Part shown: positions 54,917 through 64,000 of the stretch, one piece after another
Layout of the letters: every line of letters starts with the position of its first letter
Position numbering within the stretch: position 1 is the stretch's first letter
Assembly (NCBI GenBank): GCA_034231615.1
Contig: CM067317.1
Coordinates: 49,744,282 to 49,808,281 of the forward strand
Source of the DNA: Meghimatium bilineatum
Lineage: Eukaryota; Mollusca; Gastropoda; Stylommatophora; Philomycidae
DNA: 64,000 nucleotides
Direction: 5' to 3'
Made by a program: the position numbers and the translations under genes
The notes under the pieces: model-generated
The model's input: only the letters and a program-made list of their open reading frames with translations
The model's database searches: none
Told to the model about the DNA's origin: nothing

Positions 54917-55264
54917 CTAGACATCATACAGAAATAGAACACGATATATTTACTTACATGCGTGACACACAGAAAGTGGACTTTTATCACGGACATCTAG
55001 ATACACAAAAGGGAAGAGCATGAGCGCCACAGAAAAGGTCGATTGTGGCCAAAATTATTCTGGATTTCACGTAATCCTATTATAGTATTTAGAAAATCCT
55101 TCTCCGGAATAGTCTTAGCTGATCTCACAAAGATGTCGCTCATATTGGCTGATGCCACAGAACATTCGTCGCTTTGTGTATGATGCTTTGTGCCAGCAAC
55201 CAATGAAAATCACGGTTAAAGTTGGATATACCAAGATGAATGATGCTATATGAGATCAGAAACG

Positions 55265-55480
55265 GCCACATATATCATCAGGCAGCATATCCTGATAGGA
55301 TGTAGTCATCACAGATTTTCGAAACTCCTGCAGGTCTTCCTGCTCTGATAATGTCATGTTCAGTTGGTCTTTGATATCTTTAGTCTATCTTCTTCTTGGT
55401 CTGCCTCCTTTTCGTCTTTCTGGCATAATCCAGAATATATATATTCTCTTGGTCATGCTTTTATATATAGGCGCGCCATC
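55265..55480 (-). mobile_element. LINE C-terminal fragment
   Basis: The minus strand reads PERRKGGRPRRR, TKDIKDQLNMTLSE and FRKSVMTTSYQDMLPDD, with one stop in place of W. Same family as 10858 and 37115. Confidence 0.78.
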
Positions 55481-55540
55481 TTACCCCCGGCTCCCCTAAG
55501 CCTACTATTTGATAGTTCAAAGTTGTTCGTTGCGTAATAA

Positions 55541-55705
55541 CATTTCTTCTTCTTCGGTGTTCATTTTCAAAATCCTACTGGATCTCTGTTATAGCAGGAC
55601 AATTATCCTACTAGATATCCGACAGGATGTTGTCCACGGAATGGAAATACTATGTGTCGCCGTTTTATTTGCGTCAATAGCCCGACACGTCAGTCTTTGG
55701 TGGGT
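55541..55705 (-). mobile_element. SINE-A short form
   Basis: Starts TTTCTTCTTCTTCGGTGTTC and ends GTCTTTGGTGGG, like 12771 and 24422 but more diverged. No TSD found; a second reversed tail piece lies at 55727-55760. Confidence 0.8.
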
Positions 55706-55799
55706 AAAATTTGAAATATTATACTTTCTGTGTTCGTTTTCAAATTCTTGCTAATATATGCTGATTATATACATGTATATATATATATATATATATATT

Positions 55800-55979
55800 C
55801 ATATACATAGCAACATTGTGCCATACTATGCATGTCGTAAGTGACGATTACAGAGGATTGAGGATAATGTTGCCTGTACCACCCTCACATGACAAAGTGA
55901 CTAAAAAAATCACGACGTTAGATTTATCGAACCAAAAGACACATATATCGTAGCTAATATGTGAACGATTACACCATTC
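55800..55979 (+). mobile_element. SINE-A old copy, left part
   Basis: AGCAACATTGTGCCATACTA, CATGTCGTAAGTGACGATTA and ACCAAAAGACACATATATCG follow the SINE-A order. Interrupted at 55992 by a younger SINE-A; the 3' end lies at 56284-56330. Confidence 0.74.
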
Positions 55980-55991
55980 ATTACTCCGTAC

Positions 55992-56271
55992 GCCCGTGTG
56001 TTACCGGGGCCAGAAAGGGAACCAAAGAATAGCAACACTGTTTACCTTCTACGTATGTCGTAAAAGGCGACTAAGGAGGTTGTGGGATGGAGTTGGCTGT
56101 CCCAACCCATATAGGGTCAGTGACCCAAAGCCATGCTGAAGTCGGATGTGTCAGGCCAAAAGGCGCAGATATCGCAGCAATGCTGTAAACCATGACACAA
56201 CTCATTCCGTTCTCAGGACTACATCCTGCTAATCTGCAGGAGTTTGAGAACTAACGCAGAAGAAGAAGCAT
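55992..56271 (+). mobile_element. SINE-A, young full-length copy, TSD present
   Basis: A 280-bp insertion flanked by perfect 12-bp ATTACTCCGTAC (55980-55991, 56272-56283). The order is GTTACCGGGGCCAGAAAGGG, GTCGTAAAAGGCGACTAAGG, GCTGAAGTCGGATGTGTC, ATCCTGCTAATCTGCAGGAG, then TTTGAGAACTAACGCAGAAG plus GAA units. I could not recognise tRNA-type A/B boxes. It serves as the reference for the family in this window. Confidence 0.9.
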
Positions 56272-56283
56272 ATTACTCCGTAC

Positions 56284-56330
56284 TACAGCCTGTTAACCAG
56301 CAGCAGTTTGAGAAAGAAAGCAGAAGAAGA
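56284..56330 (+). mobile_element. SINE-A old copy, right part
   Basis: CAGCCTGTTAACCAGCAGCA then GTTTGAGAAAGAAAGCAGAA plus GAA units is the 3' end of the older SINE-A split by the younger one. Confidence 0.76.
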
Positions 56331-56707
56331 ATTCACATCATGTCTGGTCAACCATCTCGGAATCTTATGTATAGAAAAACCCTCGTGAGTTGACTGGTGG
56401 ATAACTTAAGTTAACTTTTACTCTCGCATACTAAAGTCAGATCTAACAAAGACTGAAATATTATTTAGTCACATGTTAAAATAATCGTCAGCGACAATAT
56501 ATCTTCTGAAGTTGATTGAAGGCGGCTCAGTTCATATTTTAAATTGTATAACTTAACATTAACTGTTAGATCACCATTTTAACTTACACAATGTACACAT
56601 TAACATTCACTGTTTGTTATACCCCCATCTTTACTTACATAATGTACAACTTAATATTCTCTGTTATACACCCATCTTAACTTACACAATGTACAACTTA
56701 ACATTAC

Positions 56708-56795
56708 CTGTTTGCTAGATCCCCATCGAAATCAAGGTCCTTTGTTAGAATAATCTCTCCAGAAACCTGGTTGACGATCAATGGGGAAGAGGTAC
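56708..56795 (-). CDS. Cadherin gene exon 3 (EC repeat middle)
   Basis: The exon is 88 nt, phase 1 in and phase 2 out (GTAATG donor). It continues the EC repeat with VSGEIILTKDLDFDGD, matching the TGxIxLxxxLDxE core of cadherin repeats. It was found by phase-matching rather than from an open frame. A long C/T-rich minisatellite begins about 130 bp upstream of its acceptor. Confidence 0.82.
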
Positions 56796-56924
56796 CTAAT
56801 CGAAAATAAACTCAACAAATCAATAAACCATCAACATTCAATTGATGCCGCAATATAAACATGGACGTTTATTGTAGTTGATCTGTATGATGCATGAGCG
56901 GAAACAAATAGCAATGTTATATCT

Positions 56925-57610
56925 GTCGGTCTAATCTGTCGGTCTGGTCTGTCGGTCTGGTCAGTCGGTCTGGTCAGTCTGTCCTGGTCTGGTCTGGTCT
57001 GTCCTGTCTGGTCTGGTCTGTCCTGGTCTGGTCTGTCCTGTCCTGGTCTGGTCCGGCCTGTCCTGGTCTGGCCTGTCCTGGTCTGGTCTGTCCTGGTCTG
57101 GCAGGTCCTGGTCTGGCCTGGCCTGGCCTGGTCTGGCCTATCCTGTCCTGTCCTGTCCTGGCCTGTCCTAGCCTGTCTTAGCCTGGCCTGTTCTGTCCTG
57201 GCCTTGCCTGGCCTGTCCTGGCCTGGCCTTGTCTGTCCCGGTGTCTTGTCTTGTCTGTCCCGGTGTCTTGTCTTGTCTGTCCCGGTGTCTTGTCTTGTCT
57301 GTCCCGGTGTCTTGTCTTGTCTGTCCCGGTGTCTTGTCTTGTCTTGTCTGTCCCGGTGTCTTGTCTTGTCTGTCCCGGTGTCTTGTCTTGTCTTGTCTTG
57401 TCTGTCCCGGTGTCTTGTCTTGTCTTGTCTGTCCCGGTGTCTTGTCTGTCTTGTCTTGTCTTGTCTGTCCCGGTGTCTTGTCTGTCCCGTCTTGTCTTGT
57501 CTGTCCTGTCTTGTCGTGTCTTGTCTGTCCCGTCTTGTCGTGTCTTGTCCCGTCCCGTCCCATCCCGGCCTGCCTGCCTAATCTAATCTAATCTAATCTA
57601 ATCTATCTGT
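56925..57610. repeat. C/T-rich composite minisatellite
   Basis: Three zones: CTGGTCTG/TCCTGG repeats to about 57228; a 22-bp unit TGTCTTGTCTTGTCTGTCCC plus GG to about 57540; then CTAAT and TCTG units. Strong pyrimidine/purine strand bias. Starts about 130 bp upstream of the exon 3 acceptor. Open frames on both strands (up to 131 codons) are artefacts. Confidence 0.95.
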
Positions 57611-57654
57611 CTGTCTGTCTGTCTATATGTCTATATATCTATCTTTCTGCACGT

Positions 57655-57850
57655 CTTTCTATGTTTCTTCAGCACCGAATATGGTGCATAGGGCAGACAC
57701 AAGTGCTCTCCAGTTTGAGCGATGTGATGCTACTGTGTGTAATTTTTGTTTATTGTTGAGACTCATATAGTCATACCCTCTTTGATGGTTGTTTTGCGAA
57801 TAGTTTCTCTTGGTCTTGCCATTTTTCTTTTGCCATCTGGTAGCCATTAA
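57655..57850 (-). mobile_element. LINE C-terminal fragment
   Basis: The minus strand reads ASHRSNWRALVSALCTIFGA then EET and a stop, the terminal RW(R/K)xLVxALC block of LINE proteins. It directly follows the C/T-rich minisatellite and its TCTG/TCTA simple repeat. Confidence 0.72.
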
Positions 57851-58119
57851 TGCTTATAGTGGCATTTAAATTCGTATTCCACCTGCTGGATCAGCAACCA
57901 ACAAACTAAATATTGTATCCCATAGACAATAGACTATGCGAATAAAAAAAACCGACATCATGACATTACATACAAAACAACTAAATAAATTAAAATTACA
58001 TCATCGTGTGCCGCGTCGGGTAGCGTAAACGATCATTAATTTCACAACACTCAATCCGCTGTACTGTGTAATTGTTTCACTGACGACTCTTTACCATACT
58101 TTTAATACAAATTATCCGG

Positions 58120-58200
58120 TATCTTCTCTTTTTTATGCCCTCTGTCTCTTGTTCCCACAATTTTGCCTATTGTAACTTTGTCATATTTGTATGGAGGTTG
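58120..58200 (-). mobile_element. LINE C-terminal remnant
   Basis: The minus strand reads TIGKIVGTRDRGHKKEKI, a decayed GKIEGxRxRGRQK block. Possibly one element with LFKRMLRIPRI-like sequence near 59140-59200, separated by SINEs. Confidence 0.45.
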
Positions 58201-58569
58201 TAGTGACTGGATTACCAGATTAGATTTTCCACTTTTCTATGATGTTTAAAAGCTCTAATTTAAACAATCTATACTTAGATCTCCGCCTCAGTAAATCTTT
58301 CAGCGTATAACGGCTGGTGGTTCCGGTTCGATGTGTGTTCAATGCTCTTGTTGAAATCGTTCATATGAGATTTCTGCCGGAGCCGAAGGAATATGTTTTA
58401 TGTAACCAAACTAAAATTTTTAACATTGTATTCTAAACAGCCTTTTCTAACGGTGTGGCCTTTAAACATAGACTGTTCTTTTATGTTGATAAGTAACTTT
58501 CTTCTGGTATCTGTCTTGCGCAGCTTCACTTATTTTTGGTTCATTTTTCTAACCAAGAGTTAACATAAT

Positions 58570-58860
58570 TGATAGTAAGGCTTGCTTACTATCACAGGGT
58601 TACAGAGTGCCTGGTACGAAACCTCGTCTGGACATTAAAAGAATATCTGGATCGTGATTTCTCGCCTGACACGAGCGCTCCTCCAGTCTACCCAATGGGT
58701 AAATGGGTACCTGATGCATGAGTTAGGGGAGGTAAAGACAGCAAAGAAGGGAACTGGCCACCTACCTAATAGTTGCTGTGGCTTAGTACATGAAGAATAA
58801 TCTTCATCCCCGACGGCAGGTTGCTGCCATGGGATCTACCTTTACCTTTGGTTTTTCTAG
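58570..58860 (+). mobile_element. SINE sharing the body of the 25351 SINE
   Basis: CCCAATGGGTAAATGGGTAC, GAGGTAAAGACAGCAAAGAA, GGGAACTGGCCACC, then AGTTGCTGTGGCTTAGTACA, CTTCATCCCCGACGGCAG and CTACCTTTACCTTT. The GTAAAGAC..GGCCACC body is shared with the 25351 SINE, but the 5' head differs. A second copy is at 20745-20880. Confidence 0.75.
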
Positions 58861-58945
58861 TTCTCAGGGGAATCTCTCTTACGTATTGGTTAAGCCGTTC
58901 GTTTTGTGTTAAATATGTCGCGGATTCAAATCCCGCTCGCAACGT
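58861..58945 (+). mobile_element. tRNA-like SINE head
   Basis: TTGGTTAAGCCGTTCG (A-box-like) and GGATTCAAATCCCGC (B box) at tRNA spacing. A decayed minus-strand relative lies at 21735-21810. No cloverleaf acceptor stem or CCA context, so not a working tRNA gene. Confidence 0.6.
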
Positions 58946-59544
58946 TGTGTTTACAAATTGTATTTTTTCGTAGATTCCTGGTGTTTATCGCTTGAAGATA
59001 CGGAATTACTTGCCATTAGTTATACTCCCAACAGACGGCGTGCCACTTCTCTGAGACGGATGGAGTACATATGGAGTAACTCGAGTACAATTAAGTCAAT
59101 CATATCACCCTTTCGACCTTATCTTTATTCATTTTTCTAGTAAATCCTTGGTATTCTCAACATTCTTTTAACGAGCCGCATCTCCATGACCTATTGTTTA
59201 GTATTTATTTATTTATATATTGTCCATGAGTCACTTTATGGACAATGATAGAGTGATATAGAAGTGGTTCTGTGTACCATTCAAATATTCGATTCATTAC
59301 TTCTACTGATAAAAACCTACCTAAAATAAAATGAAAATTAAAATTTAACGTAAACTAGAATACCTTTGCCAATCAAAGAAGATAAGAATTCATGTGCTGT
59401 TGTTTCAAAGTGCGCCATGTTGTGTTCATATCTTGTCTTTTTTTAAATCTCCTTTCACTTTCATAATAAAACATTAGTCGAAACGTTCAATTGCAGTTGT
59501 ATTCAAATATAGTGTTAGATTGCGATACCTTCGAGTGTCATCCT

Positions 59545-59690
59545 GATACATCCGTCTTCAGCATGACGTTTTGGGTCACTATGACACGAATGGGACTGTC
59601 AACTAGACCCAAATCTCCTTATTCGTCTCTTGCAATACGCATGCATGGCTAAGCGTTGCTATTCTTTGCGTTCCTTTTGGAGTGCGGCAT
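59545..59690 (-). mobile_element. SINE-A, partial
   Basis: Reversed copy: ACATCCGTCTTCAGCATGAC, GGACTGTCAACTAGACCC, CTCCTTATTCGTCTCTTGCA, GCTATTCTTTG. Lies upstream of a 23-bp tandem array next to exon 2. Confidence 0.75.
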
Positions 59691-59734
59691 CGCTCAAGCG
59701 ATAAGTGGTATAACGATCCCTATTATTTAAACAT

Positions 59735-59905
59735 AGAACCACTATTGTCTATATCATGCAACCACAATTATCAATAACATACAACCACTATTATCTATAA
59801 CATACAGCCACTATTATTTATAACATACAACCACTATTATCTATAACATACAACCACTATTGTCTATACAAATACACCCACTATTGTCTATAACACATAC
59901 AATGA
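59735..59905. repeat. 23-bp tandem repeat, about 7 copies
   Basis: Unit TATAACATACAACCACTATT then ATC. Ends about 60 bp from the donor of exon 2. Confidence 0.9.
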
Positions 59906-59963
59906 CTACTGCGTATTGCATATAGACACAACTATCCCGTAATGACAACTAAAATAAAACTAC

Positions 59964-60096
59964 CTCCTGATATCTTAGTGTACTCTATGGTACCACTCAA
60001 TTGAGAATCGGCATCCGTACAGTTCAGCTTCAGTACAACGTCATTTTTTACTTTATCCTCAGCCACGTCCATGATAATGTTGTAGGGCGTACATTT
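59964..60096 (-). CDS. Cadherin gene exon 2 (EC repeat start)
   Basis: The exon has 44 codons plus one base, enters phase 0 after a TTCTAG acceptor and leaves phase 1 at a GTAGTT donor. It begins the EC repeat that follows the DVNDNKP linker of the previous exon; CTDADSQLSGTIEY corresponds to the conserved xxATDxD...GxxxY block. No long open frame marks it, so it is easily missed. A 23-bp tandem array ends about 60 bp beyond its donor. Confidence 0.85.
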
Positions 60097-60879
60097 CTAG
60101 AATACAAATTACACAGCAATAATATAGTAATCAAGGATACATCGTCATTTTGTATCGCTTTATATACTAAACAACTGTTTTAACTTTAAAAAGAATATTA
60201 TTGTTTGTGTCACAAAATCTGAAAACCAACATCGCAAAACTACCACTCACTGTGTGAAGGTTGTGTATACCAATTATATATATATATATATACCAATAAT
60301 ACCGTTGGCTACCCCAGTCCATGATCTCTGCTGTGAAAGTCTACTGAACACTCATGATTTGGACTGTTTAGAGAACAATCAACCATTTCTATCTGCAGCA
60401 TGTCTCGGGATGGCAACAAAAGTCACTGCAATATTTCCTTCTGATTTCAAAGATCGTCTAGTTCAGTGTTCCCACGCCCCTAAGATGGGCAATTTTATTG
60501 TTGAGAAATGCTGTTCAAGGGGTAATTATTCCCTAAATTGTAGGGAATAATTCAATTCTTTAATGTAAAAAATATGCATATGTTGCTCGGAGGGACATCA
60601 GAATTTAAGGTTAGGGTTAGGTGGGGGCATTATTTTTAAAAAGTTGTGAAACACTGGTCGAGCTCCATACATTGCTCCAATTAGCCGAAGTGTCAACAGT
60701 TATCTGGAAAAAATAACTGGAGAACTGAAAAAAAAACTCCACAGCCTGATACTAGAGAAAAGAGTGCCGAGCTCGTATTCCCTTGAATGTTCTACCATCA
60801 TAATCATGAGTCTGTATATCTGAACTTGTAAAGTCAGTTACTTTTCCATTTGGCAACAGTGGGCGAACATTAAGCAACC
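60097..60879. other. Intron sequence, nothing secure
   Basis: A 98-codon plus frame at 60254-60550 has no recognised domain. (TA)n at 60276-60293. Confidence 0.45.
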
Positions 60880-61090
60880 AGCATCAAACACAAAGCGGAG
60901 AATAGCTAGAAAGTAACGGAGTGACCAAACAATCCATCTACAGTAGTCATCCCATGTCCGAGCTGGTCAATGACAGTTGTGGTTAGAATGTGTCTTATTA
61001 CTCATTTACCAATGATATAACTCTAACTGAATTTCAAAAGTCAATGTAATAAATGGTCATCATCACTTGTGATAAATGAACAACAACTAT
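60880..61090 (+). mobile_element. LINE 3' end fragment (family L-Z), decayed
   Basis: GCGGAGAATAGCTAGAAAGT near 60897 and the UTR words AATGGTCATCATCACTTGTG near 61051 align with the minus-strand copy at 48000-48240. Coding is lost. Confidence 0.62.
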
Positions 61091-61142
61091 CATAATTATC
61101 ATATAAAAACATAATTTAAAAAGAAATTAACGATTCTTGTAA

Positions 61143-61215
61143 TCCGGGTAAGATATACTCAGTCCACTTCATTTGTCTACCAGAGATACATTTTTATGGT
61201 AATCCGGGTAGACAT
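61143..61215. repeat. Short direct repeat
   Basis: TGGTAATCCGGGTA-type words occur twice, about 62 bp apart. No other function seen. Confidence 0.6.
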
Positions 61216-61609
61216 TTCTTTATATTTTGTGGGATTTTTTATGACTGTTTTTCTTTCTTCACAAATAGTCAATTAATCCTAATTGTTTCCTACGAGGAAT
61301 AGTTTGAGATACCCAATTATTAGATTAAATAACACTAGTTTGTCCAGGTTTCAGAGAATTTTCGTTTCATATCAACAGAATGACAGCTCTTGTACATGAA
61401 ACATGTTCTGTACTTTCATTTGGGTGCAATTTGATGCTTTCAGTGTTACCCAAAGCCCATTCACTTCTATCTCAACACCGATCCTTGAATTTCCTCATTG
61501 CCATTCGTCCAGAAGTCTCTCTCCGTCCATGCGGCGTTTTCGTCCACTTTGAGAAATCATGATTTACCACATTAATGGAACACATGTCTGTCTGTCTGTC
61601 TGTCTATTG

Positions 61610-62830
61610 ACTTTACTTTTGTTGTAATGTGTCACAGGATTGGATAACGATCGGTTTTCGGGCTATGGCACATTTGGTCAATTGAAATGCAGTAATACTC
61701 TGTCGTGTCAGAATGTTAGTAACTCCTTCAATCCACCTTCTTCTTGGTCTTCCTCTGCATCTTGCTGTTTCCATTTTCATGTTGAATGCTCTTTCCGCTG
61801 GCCAATAATTATTCATTCTCAATAAGTGGCCGAACCATTTAAGTCTTGGGTTTTTTTCTCAATATCTTTGACACAGATGTTGTTCCAACAGTTCTTGTAA
61901 TATATTCATTCCTCATATGATCTCTTCTAGCTCTTTTTGCTTCTTTATTTAGACATCTAATTTCACAAGTAGATGCCTTTCTCTCTCTTTTTTTTTAATT
62001 TTTTCTTTTTTGTTTTGTTTTGTTGGTGTCTATGTCTGACATTGATAACACAATGTTGGTATGAAGATTGAATTTATGATTTTTATTTTAGTTTACATTG
62101 GGATAGATACGTGTTCCACAATTGGTGTAAGTTCATAAATCACGTAGTCTTTTAACTCTTGGCTCGGCTCTCTGTCCATTCTTCCGTTGTCTGTAAAACT
62201 GCATCCAATATATTTAAATTCCTGCACGTGTTTCAGTAACTGATCATTTATCTTCATGTTGGTTATAGTGGGTTCTTTGCTATACTTAAACATTACTTCT
62301 GTCTTTTCTGGATTGATTTTCATGTTGTGATTCAGAAAACTTTCGCTGAGTAAGTTTATGTGACCTTGCAACTCTTCACTTGAGCCGTGGAGTGGTCACT
62401 GATCGTCAGCAAATAGTAGTTCAGTTAGTTCATGTGGATTGTCTGGTGATGTTTTTACTATTATTGTAATAATATCCATATAAATAATAAACAATAATGG
62501 TGATAAGACACACCCCTGTCTAACTTCTGATGTTCACTGAAAACCACTTTATAAGTCTTGCAGTTGTTTTAGCTTCACTTTCAATTTTTTGTATATAGCT
62601 CTTACAGTCTAACAATGGTCCTTTTGTTCCATACTTTTATAGAATACTCCTTAATAACTCTCTATTTATTCGGTTGAAAACAATCTCTTGGTCTATGAAA
62701 GCAATTTTCATTTGGTTTTTTTTTTGTATTCTATTGTTGTTTTTTTCACTAATTCATCGTAGCGAAAATAGTACATGGGAACACCGTCTTCAGTTCCTTT
62801 TCTAAACCCGAAACATGGAACATCACAGTG
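61610..62830 (-). mobile_element. LINE RT and C-terminus, decayed but long
   Basis: From high to low coordinates the minus strand reads GFRKGTETEDGVPM, a degenerate motif A region (AFIDQE), VRQGCVLSPLLFIIYM-like (motif B, frameshifted), ELLFADDQ (motif C, near 62410), LLSESFLNHNMKINPEKTEV, VQEFKYIGCSFTDNGR and CRGRPRRRWIEGV. This is most of an RT plus thumb. Frameshifts make it inactive. It lies upstream of cadherin exon 2. Confidence 0.83.
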
Positions 62831-62912
62831 TTTTTATTCTTGCAATCCCCTCCCCTTTTTTAATTTTTAGTTTCCTTGAGATAAAAAGAAAAGGCACATC
62901 TATACGACGATT

Positions 62913-63154
62913 CCTTTACCGATTGAGGATCTCATTCACAGATGAATGTCCATGACTGAACCCAGTCCCCGGAACACATACTTTAGGACTGCCCAACATA
63001 CAAAGAGCAGAGACAGCAGACCTGGCCAGAGGGTACAGACTTGAGGCAAAAGCTATGGGCAGCCGCTCTGACCTGGAGAAAGTGGACTTCGTCTTGACGA
63101 CAGGCCTGGCGGTATAGCATGACCACAGATGCTGAACGCAGAAAAAGAAGAAGA
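62913..63154 (+). mobile_element. Young 5'-truncated I-like LINE 3' end, TSD present
   Basis: Flanked by perfect 11-bp ATACGACGATT (62902-62912, 63155-63165). Plus frames read PEHIL, DCPTYKEQRQQTWPEGTDLR and QKLWAAALTW, matching the C-terminal knuckle region of I/jockey-type LINEs. The 3' end is GCTGAACGCAGAAAAAGAAG plus GAA units. Related to, but a different family from, the full-length LINE at 48920. Confidence 0.88.
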
Positions 63155-63165
63155 ATACGACGATT

Positions 63166-63590
63166 GAGATAATTCGACCTCGAACATAAGAGAAACACAA
63201 CTGTGAGGTCACATTTGAAAAAAACATGTGAAAACAGTGAACAAATAAACATTGAATAAAAACACCGAACACACAACATTGAATAAACAACATTGAATAA
63301 ACAACATACAACACAAAATATTTTTTAAAGACATTCAACAAGGCCAATTGAACATACATTAATGAAACAACACCGTGTAAACATTGAATAAAAAAGATTG
63401 AAACAAGCAACATTGTCAAACAGCGCTGAACATATTGAACAAATAAGGTTTAACACACAATATTCCACAAAGAACATTGAGAAGAAAAAAAGCATTGGAC
63501 AAACAATATTGAACCAACAGCATTGGACACAGAACAAGACAGAGGTGAAAGGTAAACACATGTGAGATCATGACAGGTGAGAACACTTAC
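63166..63590. other. Intron sequence with ACATTGAA(T/C)AAA words
   Basis: Loose, irregular repeats of AACATTGAATAAA-like words at 63240-63520, next to the donor of exon 1. Minus-strand frames here are low complexity. Confidence 0.5.
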
Positions 63591-63778
63591 GGGCTTGTTG
63601 TCGTTGACATCTAGAATTTTGATGGTCACTGTCTTAGTTGTTGCTGTGGGATCTTTGAGGAAGTTGTACGCTCTCAATGTTAAAGTAAATGAATTTCGAG
63701 TTTCGAAGTCCAGAGAACCAACTAGTCGAATTTTACAGGTTTTGTAGTCGACAGCGAATGTATTGTCAATGTTTCCAG
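63591..63778 (-). CDS. Cadherin gene exon 1 of those visible (EC repeat end)
   Basis: This is the most upstream exon visible. It enters in phase 1 after an acceptor at 63779-63780 and leaves in phase 0 at a GTAAGT donor (63590-63585). It encodes 62 full codons with the second half of an EC repeat: a GNIDNTFAVD stretch, GSLDFE, and the calcium linker DVNDNKP at its end. The length is 2 + 62x3 nt, which fits the phases. Earlier exons are outside the window. Splice positions were read by eye but are supported by the next junction. Confidence 0.85.
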
Positions 63779-64000
63779 CTGTTGGTGCAATGGTAAGCAA
63801 TTCTCGATTATATAGATGACACGAGAAACATACAGATAAGGAAAGAGAAGAAGGACGAGAGTGAACAGTCTTAAGGTAAATGAAGAACCTTAATAGTTAA
63901 AATTTCTTTTTTATAGTGAAGCATAAGCCCTACAAAGATATAGCGTTGTTCCATATAATTACCTCATTAATTATACAAATTCGCTATTAAATATGGCCGC

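Larger units (their letters stand above)
7261..63778 (-). other. Cadherin-superfamily gene, 15 exons seen, both ends missing
   Basis: Fifteen minus-strand exons join in frame from 63778 to 7261 and code about 1,840 residues. The product is a single-pass adhesion protein: about 17 EC repeats recognisable by DxNDNxP-like linkers, (A/S)xDxGxP and LDFE/LDRE motifs, then a stalk and one transmembrane helix. Intron phases agree at every junction, which is strong support for the model. The signal peptide and N-terminal repeats lie beyond the window. No cytoplasmic catenin-binding sequence was found. The family mediates calcium-dependent cell-cell or cell-apex adhesion; repeat number and a single helix resemble long cadherins of the Fat, Dachsous or cadherin-23 type, but no laminin-G or EGF domain is seen and I cannot assign an orthologue. 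Confidence 0.9.

Noticed and set aside
57168-57591. Overlapping Cys/Val/Leu-rich and Thr/Gln/Asp-rich frames as a secreted or silk-like protein
   Set aside because: They are translations of a C/T-rich minisatellite, open on both strands, inside a cadherin intron.
58861-58945. Functional tRNA gene
   Set aside because: A decayed relative at 21735 and no clean cloverleaf point to a SINE head.
60254-60550. 98-codon frame as a small gene
   Set aside because: No domain, begins in a (TA)n repeat region and has no supporting splice or start context.
60608-60622. Interstitial telomere repeat (GGTTAGGGTTAGG)
   Set aside because: Only two units; too short to mean anything.

Overview
This window is animal nuclear DNA, most likely from a mollusc or other lophotrochozoan. 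That placement is an inference from the repeat flavour and the style of the cadherin exons; no marker gene fixes the species. The DNA is AT-rich, introns are large, splice sites are GT/AG, and most of the sequence is retroelement remains and tandem arrays. No bacterial features, rRNA genes or convincing standalone tRNA genes were seen.

The only host gene I can support is one large cadherin-superfamily gene on the minus strand. I can chain 15 exons (63778 down to 7261), and every junction keeps the reading frame. They encode about 1,840 residues: roughly 17 extracellular cadherin (EC) repeats, a membrane-proximal segment, a Ser/Thr-rich stalk and one transmembrane helix. The 5' end (signal peptide, first repeats) lies beyond base 64000. 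The cytoplasmic tail lies below base 7261 or outside the window. One exon (32537-35663) is 3.1 kb and holds about ten EC repeats without an intron; the other 14 exons are 88-358 bp.

The introns are a retroelement graveyard with several young insertions marked by perfect target-site duplications (TSDs). The best is a full-length I-superfamily-like LINE (48920-53567) with an intact 1,298-residue endonuclease-RT-RNase H protein, a 10-bp TSD and a (GAA)n tail, nested in a Penelope-like element. A short element family (called SINE-A here) ends in nearly the same 3' sequence plus (GAA)n, which suggests it borrows that LINE's machinery. Other families are: RTE/craniofacial-development-protein-2-like LINEs, mostly as 3' ends; a LINE with an RNase H C-terminus and a (TAAC)n tail; tRNA-headed SINEs; and a TIR-bounded MITE family with two copies.

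Tandem arrays are very abundant: unit lengths 26, 45, 42, 66, 16, ~44, 35, 32, 22 and 23 bp. Many sit within about 50-130 bp of a cadherin exon. The 45-bp array at 1091-2250 is an in-place, frame-preserving expansion of codons inside a LINE C-terminus, with LINE sequence still present on both sides and a 4-unit higher-order period.

Layout: 1-7260, repeats and LINE debris downstream of the last exon found. 7261-27716, membrane-proximal exons in large introns. 27717-32536, an intron with a 2.5-kb satellite. 32537-35663, the giant exon. 35664-54916, five exons and the young LINE. 54917-63778, upstream exons with a SINE cluster and a C/T-rich minisatellite. 63779-64000, intron sequence.
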